A stretch of DNA of 64,000 nucleotides, from positions 1 through 64,000 of the forward strand of contig CAZJQI010000008.1 of assembly GCA_964548275.1 (NCBI GenBank), read 5' to 3'. This stretch comes from JAUVUV01 sp964548275. Its GTDB lineage: Bacteria; Gemmatimonadota; Glassbacteria; GWA2-58-10. The position numbers were made by a program, and so were the translations under genes. Shown in pieces: positions 36,393-44,965 of the stretch; positions within the stretch are counted from its first letter, which is position 1, and every line of letters starts with the position of its first letter. Under the pieces are notes generated by a model that saw nothing but the letters and a program-made list of their open reading frames with translations, had not been told where the DNA came from and did no database searches.

Positions 36393-38702
36393 ATGTTAAA
36401 AAACTTGCTTGCCGTTTTAATAGCCCTGTTCATTACTGTTTCATCCGTTGGAGCGGTAAAACTCTCAGTTGAGGAAAGAAGCGGGATTGTGCGGGTAAGC
36501 GAGCCTGTCACCTGCGGTGTGCCTTTTGCCGAAAGTGCTGTTTATTCGGAAGACAGCCTCGTTTTGCTGAGAGGCACCTTGCCTGTGCCGGTTGAAATCC
36601 GCCAGGTCAGCCGCTGGCCGGACGGCTCTTTGCGCTGGGTTCACCTGGATTTTCAGGCCAGTGCTGGGCCATGGGAAAACGTCCGCTTTTCTCTGGAAAA
36701 AGGTCCCGCTCAGCCTTTAGCTTCCAGTCTCGAGGTAAAGCGTACTGCCCGAGGCTTCACAGTCGAAACCGGAAAGATAAAGGTCGAGGTGAAAAGGCGG
36801 GGTTTCAATGTATTTAACCGCGTCCTGCTTGCCGGGGAAAACGGAGATTTTGTGAAGGAACTTGTTGCTCCGCACAGTCGCGGACTGGCCGCCTGGGCCG
36901 GTGGAGAGGAGTATCTTTCCGCCAATGACCAGGCCTCGACACTCCGGGTTGAAAGCTCAGGCCTCATGCGCGTGGTGCTGCGGGCGCAAGGAGAGTTGAA
37001 AAACAGATCGGGGAACAAGCTTTTTCATTATATCTGCCGGTTATATTTCTACAACGGCTCTCCAGTTGTCCGCCTTGTCGTGACTGTGGAAAACAGGAAT
37101 CCGGTAATCGAAAACAAGGTCGCTCTTCAGGGACTTCACGTGGAAATTCCCACAACAATGGTTGAAAGCGGCACGGTTTTTCATATCGGCGGCCGGGATA
37201 GACATCTGGAGGGCCGGTTTGCCGGTTACGGTTCCAATGCTTTTATTCTGGCGCCCTCCTCGGAGCGCTACACTTACGGTGGGGTGGTGGAAAGTTGGCC
37301 CGGCGGCAATGCCAAGACCGAAAGCTCGGACCGGCTGGGCTGGATTGGTATTGCAAGCTCTCGCGGCGCGGTGGCGGTTGGCTTGCGCGACTTCTGGCAG
37401 ATGCATCCTTCAAGCCTGGAAGCAGCCTCGGATCAGGGCCTGCTGCTGGTCGGCCTTTTCCCCCTGCGGCTCGGCAGGTCGATTGATATCTATTCCGGAG
37501 TGTCTCGTACCCACTACCTGCGCTTTGCCTTCACCAGCCAAAACGATCCCGAGTTGCTGTGCTCGCTGACCAGAGCCTGCCAGAAACCTCTTACTGCTGT
37601 GGCCTCACCGGCCTATTACTGCCGGAAAAGCCGAGCTTTCGGCAAACTGGTAGAGCGAGAATTGTCTCTGTTCCCGGAAGAACACCACGCGCTGGTTACC
37701 ACGGTGCAGAGAGAAACGGACGGGGGTCTGGCCAATCTGCTCTCGCTGGTGGAATCCCGCACTAAAAACGGCGTGACAGTGGAGGGTTACGGCTATCTGG
37801 ACTGGGGAGACGGAATGCATCATATCTGGGTGCCTGGAGTGAAAGACCCGCATAACATCTCCTGGAATGGTCATTACTATGATCTTCCTCATACCTGCTG
37901 CCTGGAATACGTGAGCACAGGCAACTGGCGGTACTACGACTTTTTCCTCAGCCGGGCCCAGCATTTGATGGATGTCCATATCGCGCATTTCGAGCCAGGT
38001 AACAAGCTTAACGGTGCCAACCGCTACTGCCCGCCCACCGACCATGTGAGAATCGATCCCAGAAGGCGGGGAGATTTCACCTCCGCCAGGGTTTACGTAT
38101 CAAACTCGACCAATCACCACAAGACCCAGGGGCTTTTCGACCGTTTTTATCTTACCGGCGATGAACGGGCGCTCGAGGTGGCCCTGAAGGCTGTGGAATT
38201 CGCCAATTCTTTCGGGGCCTACCGGGATTTCAAACAGCCGCGCGGGGCTGGTTTCCAGGTCCTATCCCTGCTCGAGGCCTACCGTTACAGCGGCGAAGCC
38301 AGATACCTGGAAACCGCGAAAATGACATTCGAGGCCTGGTGGGAGCATTTCAGCACCACGGAGACCAAGTTCACCCGGGGCTATTTCATGGTCGGGTACC
38401 TGCTGGAGGCTTTCGTGGACTACTACGAGATTACCGGGGACAGCCGGGCTGTGGAATTCATCCGCCAGGCCGTGGACTGGATGAGCGCCAGCCGCCCGAA
38501 CGACTTATTCTCCAACATGACACTGAGTATCGCCTTTCTGGCGCACCAGACCGGGGAGACCGAATATATCGAACTGGCGAAAAAACACCTTTCCCGCTGG
38601 CACGGTGTCTGGGAAAACGCTTTCAAGGATTTCGGCCTTCACGGCAGGGGCATTGCCAGGGCGCTCTACTATTTTTCCGATCAAGCCAGAGGAAGCGATT
38701 GA
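36393..38702 (+). CDS. PcRGLX/YetA-like (PL26-type) protein, paralogue 2
   Basis: This 769-residue protein is equal in length to paralogue 1 and closely similar along its whole length. It has a signal peptide (about residues 1-22), the same SEPVTCGVPFAES and VSRWPDGSLRWVHLDFQ RIFT-barrel motifs, and the same toroid motifs (YLDWGDGMHHIW, WNGHYYDLPHT, HHKTQGLFDRF, GYFMVGYLLEAF). The central region, residues about 265-310, differs most from paralogue 1 and may set substrate choice. It lacks a dockerin or sorting tail. A reduced repeat separates it from paralogue 1, which argues for separate or attenuated transcription. Confidence 0.82.
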   Translation: MLKNLLAVLIALFITVSSVGAVKLSVEERSGIVRVSEPVTCGVPFAESAVYSEDSLVLLRGTLPVPVEIRQVSRWPDGSLRWVHLDFQASAGPWENVRFSLEKGPAQPLASSLEVKRTARGFTVETGKIKVEVKRRGFNVFNRVLLAGENGDFVKELVAPHSRGLAAWAGGEEYLSANDQASTLRVESSGLMRVVLRAQGELKNRSGNKLFHYICRLYFYNGSPVVRLVVTVENRNPVIENKVALQGLHVEIPTTMVESGTVFHIGGRDRHLEGRFAGYGSNAFILAPSSERYTYGGVVESWPGGNAKTESSDRLGWIGIASSRGAVAVGLRDFWQMHPSSLEAASDQGLLLVGLFPLRLGRSIDIYSGVSRTHYLRFAFTSQNDPELLCSLTRACQKPLTAVASPAYYCRKSRAFGKLVERELSLFPEEHHALVTTVQRETDGGLANLLSLVESRTKNGVTVEGYGYLDWGDGMHHIWVPGVKDPHNISWNGHYYDLPHTCCLEYVSTGNWRYYDFFLSRAQHLMDVHIAHFEPGNKLNGANRYCPPTDHVRIDPRRRGDFTSARVYVSNSTNHHKTQGLFDRFYLTGDERALEVALKAVEFANSFGAYRDFKQPRGAGFQVLSLLEAYRYSGEARYLETAKMTFEAWWEHFSTTETKFTRGYFMVGYLLEAFVDYYEITGDSRAVEFIRQAVDWMSASRPNDLFSNMTLSIAFLAHQTGETEYIELAKKHLSRWHGVWENAFKDFGLHGRGIARALYYFSDQARGSD

Positions 38703-38822
38703 ACGGCAATCCCGATATGTTATCCTTTTGCCTGAAGTAAAATTAAGGCTTGATAGAAATTTTGAGAACAACTACAGCAGATCCAAATTCAGGAAATCTC
38801 GCTGAATGAATGGGAGTCGGTT

Positions 38823-41771
38823 ATGAGAAACAGGCTGCTGCAGGCAGGTGTTTTGTTATTTTCACTGGCATCGGTTTTACATGCCATAGAACTGACAGTG
38901 GCTGAACGCAGCGGAATCGGCCGGATAAACGAGTCGGTCACCTGCGGCGTTCCCCTGCCCGTGAGCTGGGTAAATTCAACTGATGAACTGGTGCTAAGGG
39001 TTTTCGGAGAAATCGTGCCTTGCGAATTCAGGGAAGTCGCTCACTGGCCAGACGGCTCTATTCGTTGGGTGCATCTGGATTTCCAGGCATCCGTGGAGGC
39101 CAATGCAAGGCTCTCCCTCTGGCTGGACAAGGGAACTCCGGCACAGTTTGATTCCAGGCTCGAGGTGGTTGAAGAACAGGGCAAGGTAACAGTATCTACC
39201 GGGAGAATCAGGGCCGAGGTTCTCGCGGCTGGATTTAACGTGTTCAACAGTGTCTGGATCGATACCGGATCGGATGGAGATTACGACAAACAGCTGGTAA
39301 GCACGCACGACAGGGGTCTGGTCATGTGGGCAGAAGGCCAGGAGTACCTGAGTTCAGCTGACCAGAATACAGAATTAACTGTGGAAAGCCAGGGAACCAT
39401 GCGGGTGGTGCTCAAAGCAGAGGGTGATCTCAAGAGCACCACCGGCGCAACCGGATTCCATTTTATCTGCCGCCTGTACTTTTTCAATAACTCCCCCCTT
39501 GTTCGCCTGGCTTACACCTTCGAAAACCGCAGCCCTTATCTGGAGGGCCGTGAGGACATGGTGACTCTGGAAGGCTTGCACGTGGAGCTGCCCACAGCAG
39601 ATTCGCATTCCGAGTTCTTCCTCGGACTGCCTGATCAGGATCTGAAAGCGACATCTTCTGAGGCAGGAGGCAATCAAATCTATCTCGGCACCAGCGCTAC
39701 GAACCAGTTGATCTACTACCATGGAGAAAGCCAGGACAACGTTGGTAATCCCAAGGCGCTGAAAACAGACCGCATCGGCTGGATCGGGATGGATGTTGTT
39801 GAAAGCGGGCAAGTAAAATCACTGGTTGGCATGGGCCTGCAGGATTTCTGGCAGATGCATCCAAGCACGCTGGAGGTGGATGCCGAAACCGGATTGATTA
39901 CCGCCGGGCTTATCCCGTATAGACTTGACACTCCCATCGATATTTACTCCGGGGTGGCCCGCACCCATTATCTGCGTTTCGTCTTTTTGCACGAGGAGGA
40001 AGCCTCCAACCTGGGAAAGATGCTCGCCGCCTGCCAGAAACCCTTGCTTGCAATAGCCGAGCCTGAATATTACTGCAGGGACAGCAATACGTTCGGTAAG
40101 ATAATGGAACGAAATCCCGCACTCTATCCGCCCGAGCACCTGGAGGAGGTTCAGCGCGTTGAGAGAGAGCTCGATCTGGGCCTGGAGGACCAGCTGCGCA
40201 AGCTCGACAACCGCACGAAAAACGATGTAACCTGGGAGAGTTACGGCTTTCTCAACTGGGGTGACGGCATGCACTACGCCTGGGAACCCGGGGTTCACGT
40301 TGCGCGAAATATCGCCTGGAACCACCACTATTATGACCTTCCGCACATGAGCAGTGTCGAGTTCGTGCGCACAGGGGATTACCGCTGGCTGGATTATTTT
40401 CTCTCCCGTGCCCACCACCTGATGGATGTGCACATGGTTCATTTCGGTCCAGGCAAATACCTGAACGGCGCCAACCGCTACTGCCCTCCAACCGACCACG
40501 TGCGCAGAGATCCCACAGATGATAGCGATTACACTACTGCTCCGGTTTACGTATCACCTTACACCAATCACCACAAGACTCAAGGGTTGTTCGAGCGCTG
40601 GTATTTCACCGGGGATGAACGCAGCCTGGACTGCGCTCTCCGGGGAGCTGAATTCGCCAGATCGTTCGGCGGGTATCCTGATTACAAGCAGCCGCGCGGC
40701 GCGGCTTTCCAGGTCCTGACCCTGCTTGCCGCCTACCAGTGCACCGGCGACGATAAATACCTCCTGACTGCAAAAACCACTTTCGACACCTGGTACAGCT
40801 ATTTCCGCAGCACGAGCATCAAGTTCACCCAGGGATATTTCATGGTGGGATTTCTGCTCGAGGCTTTTATCGACTACTATGAAATCAGCGGCGACAGCAA
40901 TGTCGTAGATTTTGTCAAGCAAGCAGTGGACTGGATGCGCGCCAACAGGCCAGAAGAAAAATATTCGAACATGGCGCACGGTATCGGTTTCCTGGCCGCA
41001 CAACTCGAAGACCCTTCCTATACGACATTACAAAAAGAATACCTCACAAGCTGGTACGGCACCTGGTCAAACGCCTACAAGGATTTCGGCCTGAACGGCA
41101 GGAGTCTCGCCCGCGCACTGTATTACCTTTCTTATGAAGGACAGGGTTACGAACTGCGGATGACCGGAGACTACGATGATGACGAAGCCCTGACAATCAG
41201 CGACCTGGTCGCACTGCTGGTCAAAGGGATGCAGGATGAGTCAAACCCGGAGATAGATTTCAACCGGGACGGCAAGTACTCTATCATGGATGCACTCGCC
41301 CTGCTGATATATATCCGCGGGCACAGCGCAGGTGTTTCACTGGCCGCAGCAGGCAGGGATCTGAACTCGAAATTCCGGCTCACCCCGGTAGAGCTGGCTG
41401 AGCTGTTGGAACAACTGGTCAAGCTGGATCTTACTGAAAGTGAATGGGAAGCGTTAAATTCGCTACTAGACCGTGAGCAACTGCCCAGGGCGTTCACCCT
41501 GTCGCAGAACCGGCCGAACCCGTTCAACCCCACCACGACTATCAGTTTCGGCATCCCCCAGGGGCGTGCTCTGGAAGTGAAGCTGGTTGTGTATAACCTT
41601 AGAGCGATGCTGGTAAAGGTGCTTGTGGAAGAGGTAAAAGAGCCGGGATATTACAGTGTGCTCTGGGACGGCACTGATAACCAGGGAAAAGCGATTGGGT
41701 CCGGGGTGTATTTTTACCGCCTCAGTGCAGGCGACTTTTCTGCTGTGCGCAAAATGGTTCTGATGAAATAA
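38823..41771 (+). CDS. PcRGLX/YetA-like (PL26-type) protein, paralogue 3, with dockerin and FlgD-like tail
   Basis: The 982-residue protein repeats the architecture of the two preceding genes in residues 1-775 (SESVTCGVPL-like start NESVTCGVPLPVS, FLNWGDGMHYAW, WNHHYYDLPHMS, HHKTQGLFERW). It then adds a dockerin-like module at about 780-838 (GDYDDDEALTISDLVALL and DFNRDGKYSIMDALALL) and a C-terminal FlgD/Ig-like sorting domain from about 891 (FTLSQNRPNPFNPTTTISF ... GVYFYRL). NPFNPTT tails are common in FCB-group secreted proteins and relate to type IX-like secretion; that link is inference here. Of the three paralogues, only this one is equipped for surface or complex attachment. Confidence 0.85.
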   Translation: MRNRLLQAGVLLFSLASVLHAIELTVAERSGIGRINESVTCGVPLPVSWVNSTDELVLRVFGEIVPCEFREVAHWPDGSIRWVHLDFQASVEANARLSLWLDKGTPAQFDSRLEVVEEQGKVTVSTGRIRAEVLAAGFNVFNSVWIDTGSDGDYDKQLVSTHDRGLVMWAEGQEYLSSADQNTELTVESQGTMRVVLKAEGDLKSTTGATGFHFICRLYFFNNSPLVRLAYTFENRSPYLEGREDMVTLEGLHVELPTADSHSEFFLGLPDQDLKATSSEAGGNQIYLGTSATNQLIYYHGESQDNVGNPKALKTDRIGWIGMDVVESGQVKSLVGMGLQDFWQMHPSTLEVDAETGLITAGLIPYRLDTPIDIYSGVARTHYLRFVFLHEEEASNLGKMLAACQKPLLAIAEPEYYCRDSNTFGKIMERNPALYPPEHLEEVQRVERELDLGLEDQLRKLDNRTKNDVTWESYGFLNWGDGMHYAWEPGVHVARNIAWNHHYYDLPHMSSVEFVRTGDYRWLDYFLSRAHHLMDVHMVHFGPGKYLNGANRYCPPTDHVRRDPTDDSDYTTAPVYVSPYTNHHKTQGLFERWYFTGDERSLDCALRGAEFARSFGGYPDYKQPRGAAFQVLTLLAAYQCTGDDKYLLTAKTTFDTWYSYFRSTSIKFTQGYFMVGFLLEAFIDYYEISGDSNVVDFVKQAVDWMRANRPEEKYSNMAHGIGFLAAQLEDPSYTTLQKEYLTSWYGTWSNAYKDFGLNGRSLARALYYLSYEGQGYELRMTGDYDDDEALTISDLVALLVKGMQDESNPEIDFNRDGKYSIMDALALLIYIRGHSAGVSLAAAGRDLNSKFRLTPVELAELLEQLVKLDLTESEWEALNSLLDREQLPRAFTLSQNRPNPFNPTTTISFGIPQGRALEVKLVVYNLRAMLVKVLVEEVKEPGYYSVLWDGTDNQGKAIGSGVYFYRLSAGDFSAVRKMVLMK

Positions 41772-41808
41772 ATCGGCTTAATCCTTTGCATCCGGAGGCA
41801 AGTGCCAA

Positions 41809-43953
41809 ATGAAAAAGTTTCCGGGTTTTCAAAAATTACTTTTTCTCCTCGCTTTCTTTTCCATTTTCTACGTCAGATTCTCCTTCGCCGTAGAGGTATC
41901 CGAAGGACACCCACGCCTGTTTTTCCGGGACAGCGCCTGGGGAGAACGCTCGATCACCACGGAACAACTCAGGCAGCGGGCCAATGACCCGCGCTACGCG
42001 GCCTATGTGAACAGGCTCACTTACAGCTCCTGCAACGTGGCTCTTAAAGCGATTCTGTTTGACGATACTCAGGCTGCCCGGGAATGCATCTCCATGATGG
42101 AAAGCAACTTCGATTTCGACGGCACTACAACCGACGGCGAGCTGTTGATGTGGCGGGCCATGGCTTTCGACTGGCTTTACAACCATCCGGATTTCACCGA
42201 GACTCACAAACAGAATGTGATCCGGAAACTCGCTCAGGGGGCGAGCTGGTGCAGGAGTGAGTATATCGGACAGGGTCCGCACGTTTTTCATACACGTATG
42301 TATGCGTTCGCTCTCGGTACAGCAATAGCGGGCCTTGCGCTCAAGGGCCACCACCAGGATGCGGATTTTTACATCGACTGGGCTGACTCGATATTCACTC
42401 ACCACCTTTTCCCTGCCCGCCACCTCCAGGGCGGCTCTGTGCACAACAGCCTGGCCTACGGCCGCAGGTACGTCATGTGGCATTGCGGCCATTTCATGAG
42501 TGCCTGGTATTCAGCCACCGGTCAGGACAAATGGAAAACGGTCCGCGAGCAGCAGGATGACTGGGCCTGGCGCGAGGCGGAATTTATCATGTATGGGAGG
42601 CAGCCGGACGGGCTGCTGGTGCGTTACGGCGACTGTTTCAGACGCACCTCCGAGCGGTTCTCTTTCCGGGTGATCGGCGAGCGGGCCTTTGCCTGCAGCA
42701 AGCCGATAGGGATGAATTACCTCCACTACCTGTTCCAGACCCAGGCGAATATGACGGACAACCGCGTGGTGGAGGAAGGCAACGCCTATCATGTTCTTCT
42801 CTATTGGGACGCAGACGATCCAGGCCGCTCGTTTAAAACTCTGCCCACCAGAACCCTGTTCAGTCCCCAGGGCACCGGCATGGTTTTCTGGCGCAGCGGC
42901 TGGGGCGAGGACGATACGTTTATCTTTTTCAAGTGCGGCAACTATTTCGGCAACCACGGCCATTTTGACCAGGGCCACCTCGAGGTTTTCCATCGCGCAC
43001 CGCTGTTGATCGAGGGCGGAGCCTACGAGGGCGATTTCGACAGCAATTACAGGCTTAACTATTACCGCAAAACGGTCGCCCATAACTTGATCCTGGCGGT
43101 AAACCCCGCCCTGGCTCAGGATGAGGGAGGACAAAGGATTTTCAGCAACCAGGGCGAACCATCAGTGGAAAGCTACCTGGGTAACCCGATTAACGAAACC
43201 GGAGATATTATTGATTACCGGGACCAGGGGAACTGGTGTTACGTTTCAGGGAGTTTCGGCAGCGCTTACGATAACAGTAGGATAATTAGGGCCGTGCGCG
43301 AGGTGGCCTGGATCGGCGAGCGCTACCTGGTGGTTGTGGACAATATCAAACTGGGCAGCAGTTCTTTTCTGCCAAAGGTGATCTGGCATTATACGGTCAC
43401 CCCCGTAATCGAGGGAAACCGATTTACAGTCACCGACCGCGGCGGCAGGGCGGTAGTCACCGTGCTGGCGCCCCCGGAGGCGACAATCGACACAATTCAG
43501 GCTTACCGGATCGGCACCGCATATTACCCTCCGCCTGATCCGCGTCCCTCGATAGGGGTGGGGCGAACCGAAATCAGCGTGCCCCAGCCGGGAGTGGCCG
43601 ATTACACCTTTGTCCAGGTAATCGACGTGGCCGATGAAGGGATCGCCCCCGGTAGCCTGGCTTTCGAATCAGATGAAACCGAGGGAACTCTGATTGTGAC
43701 TTTGCCGGTAGGCACTTTCCGCCTGAGCGGCAGCCCGCTCGAACGCACGGCAGTCGCGTTCGAGGCTGCCGCGCTGGAACCGAGAGGCGATTTCAGCGGC
43801 AATGGCACCGTGGGTATCGAAGATCTGGTGAGCCTGCTTCTGCGCGCCCTTGAAAACACCAACGATCCTATGCTGGATTTCAACCAGGACGGACACTATT
43901 CGATCCTGGACGCCATTGCGCTGCTGCTATATATCCACTCGCAGGGGAGCTAG
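41809..43953 (+). CDS. Heparinase II/III-like polysaccharide lyase with C-terminal dockerin
   Basis: The 714-residue protein has a signal peptide (about residues 1-27). HPRLFFRD follows, then a helical toroid (residues 45-330) and the heparinase II/III C-terminal beta-sheet region starting near FFKCGNYFGNHGHFDQGHLEVFHRAPLL. The His-rich NHGHFDQGH is the usual family landmark near the active site. Family enzymes cleave uronic-acid polysaccharides such as heparin or alginate. The last 56 residues form a dockerin-like module (GDFSGNGTVGIEDLVSLL and DFNQDGHYSILDAIALL) that resembles the one in the preceding gene more than those elsewhere in the window. The gene starts 37 bases after paralogue 3 and probably shares its transcript. 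Confidence 0.85.
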   Translation: MKKFPGFQKLLFLLAFFSIFYVRFSFAVEVSEGHPRLFFRDSAWGERSITTEQLRQRANDPRYAAYVNRLTYSSCNVALKAILFDDTQAARECISMMESNFDFDGTTTDGELLMWRAMAFDWLYNHPDFTETHKQNVIRKLAQGASWCRSEYIGQGPHVFHTRMYAFALGTAIAGLALKGHHQDADFYIDWADSIFTHHLFPARHLQGGSVHNSLAYGRRYVMWHCGHFMSAWYSATGQDKWKTVREQQDDWAWREAEFIMYGRQPDGLLVRYGDCFRRTSERFSFRVIGERAFACSKPIGMNYLHYLFQTQANMTDNRVVEEGNAYHVLLYWDADDPGRSFKTLPTRTLFSPQGTGMVFWRSGWGEDDTFIFFKCGNYFGNHGHFDQGHLEVFHRAPLLIEGGAYEGDFDSNYRLNYYRKTVAHNLILAVNPALAQDEGGQRIFSNQGEPSVESYLGNPINETGDIIDYRDQGNWCYVSGSFGSAYDNSRIIRAVREVAWIGERYLVVVDNIKLGSSSFLPKVIWHYTVTPVIEGNRFTVTDRGGRAVVTVLAPPEATIDTIQAYRIGTAYYPPPDPRPSIGVGRTEISVPQPGVADYTFVQVIDVADEGIAPGSLAFESDETEGTLIVTLPVGTFRLSGSPLERTAVAFEAAALEPRGDFSGNGTVGIEDLVSLLLRALENTNDPMLDFNQDGHYSILDAIALLLYIHSQGS

Positions 43954-44471
43954 CCGTCCGGATATTTTTTCAGCCGCGAAAACTCCTCCTCGAAATTCGG
44001 GGTGAATGTGCCGCTTCCCAGCACGCGCTCGATTTCCGCGAAACTCCAGAACCGGCCCTCGTCGATCTCCGAGCGCAGTATCCGCATCGGCCCCTTGTAG
44101 TAGCAGAGATATGAGGTCACCAGCTCTGTCTCCACCTCTGAACGCCAGATATAGCTGTAAAGAAACTGGATATCCACGCCTGCAATACCGAGTTCTTCGC
44201 TCATCTCGCGTTTTGCCGCCTCAAGGACACTTTCCCCCGGAGCCACATGCCCGCCCACCGAGGTATCCCACTTGCCGGGCTGGATATCTTTGTCCGCGCT
44301 TCTTTTCTGAAGGAATATCCTCTGCTCTCCGGTTTTCTTCTCGATATCGAGCACCAGCACGTGCACGCTGCGATGGATGAGCTCCGGGTTGCCGTGCACC
44401 TCGCTGCGCGGCGCGTGACCGATAATTCGCCCGCTCCGGTCAACTATGTCAAATATCTCGTCAACGCTCAA
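43950..44471 (-). CDS. Nudix hydrolase, IPP-isomerase-like subtype
   Basis: The 173-residue protein has a full Nudix box, GGHVAPGESVLEAAKREMSEELGI-type (GX5EX7REUXEEXGU), around residues 67-90. The surrounding sequence (DEIFDIVDRSGRIIGHAPRSEVH, RSVHVLVL, FLQKRS, PGKWDTSVGGH) places it with stand-alone Nudix proteins related to isopentenyl-diphosphate isomerase. The substrate is not predictable. It starts with TTG, overlapping the TGA stop of the upstream lipoprotein gene by four bases, so translation is likely coupled. Its end overlaps the convergent heparinase-like gene by four bases. Confidence 0.88.
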   Translation of the reverse strand: MSVDEIFDIVDRSGRIIGHAPRSEVHGNPELIHRSVHVLVLDIEKKTGEQRIFLQKRSADKDIQPGKWDTSVGGHVAPGESVLEAAKREMSEELGIAGVDIQFLYSYIWRSEVETELVTSYLCYYKGPMRILRSEIDEGRFWSFAEIERVLGSGTFTPNFEEEFSRLKKYPDG

Positions 44472-44803
44472 TTGTCAGGCTCCAGAGCACGAATCTCACC
44501 GGTTTGCTGAATGACCACCGGGAAGCCCTCCAGTGTGGAAGGAATCTTTTTCGTCAATTCGGGTGTCTTTTCGATCACCAGAACTTTAATACACAACTCG
44601 CCCTTATCTTCTCCGAGAGCTGTTCCTACCACCCCGGGAATGGACATCAGCTCCGGAGTGTGGGCTTTGAGCACTTCCTGGATGGTTTTTGAAGGCATTG
44701 TATTTTCTCTTTGTTGAATTTTATCTCTTGTACAGGCCATAAAGCTAAGGGCCGCGGCTATCATGCCTGTGCACAAAACAGCGATTTTGATTCGAGAAAC
44801 CAT
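44468..44803 (-). CDS. Small lipoprotein resembling a protease propeptide
   Basis: This 111-residue protein has a lipobox LSFMAC with Cys24. The mature part carries HTPELMSIPGVVGTALG, ELCIKVLVIEKTPEL, IPSTLEGFPVVIQQTGEI. The same pattern makes up residues 54-110 of the serine protease encoded just upstream (HTPRLMAMADVVGTATG ... SLDGVPVVVKVTGEIVAL). I infer a free-standing copy of the propeptide-like domain, possibly an inhibitor or chaperone for such proteases. The ATG at 44803 follows GAAGAGAAG; a GTG at 44824 is possible. It overlaps the Nudix gene start. Confidence 0.75.
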   Translation of the reverse strand: MVSRIKIAVLCTGMIAAALSFMACTRDKIQQRENTMPSKTIQEVLKAHTPELMSIPGVVGTALGEDKGELCIKVLVIEKTPELTKKIPSTLEGFPVVIQQTGEIRALEPDN

Positions 44804-44878
44804 GGAAAACTTCTCTTCAAGCACGGCTTTTCCCAGCCTTTTCTATGAAAGTGTTAACATCGAGGGAAATATAAAAGC

Positions 44879-44934
44879 AATAGGGAAAGAGAAGCATAAT
44901 AGCTGATCAGCATTTCCCTTTCCCTATTTTTTTT
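44879..44934. terminator. Terminator between the serine protease and the small lipoprotein
   Basis: AATAGGGAAAG (44879-44889) pairs with CTTTCCCTATT (44918-44928). Eight T residues follow on the + strand; on the - strand a weaker T-rich run follows. It lies just past the stop of the leftward protease gene (44966). Confidence 0.65.
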
Positions 44935-44965
44935 CAGGGGGATTTATAAAATAAAACTGTAAAAT

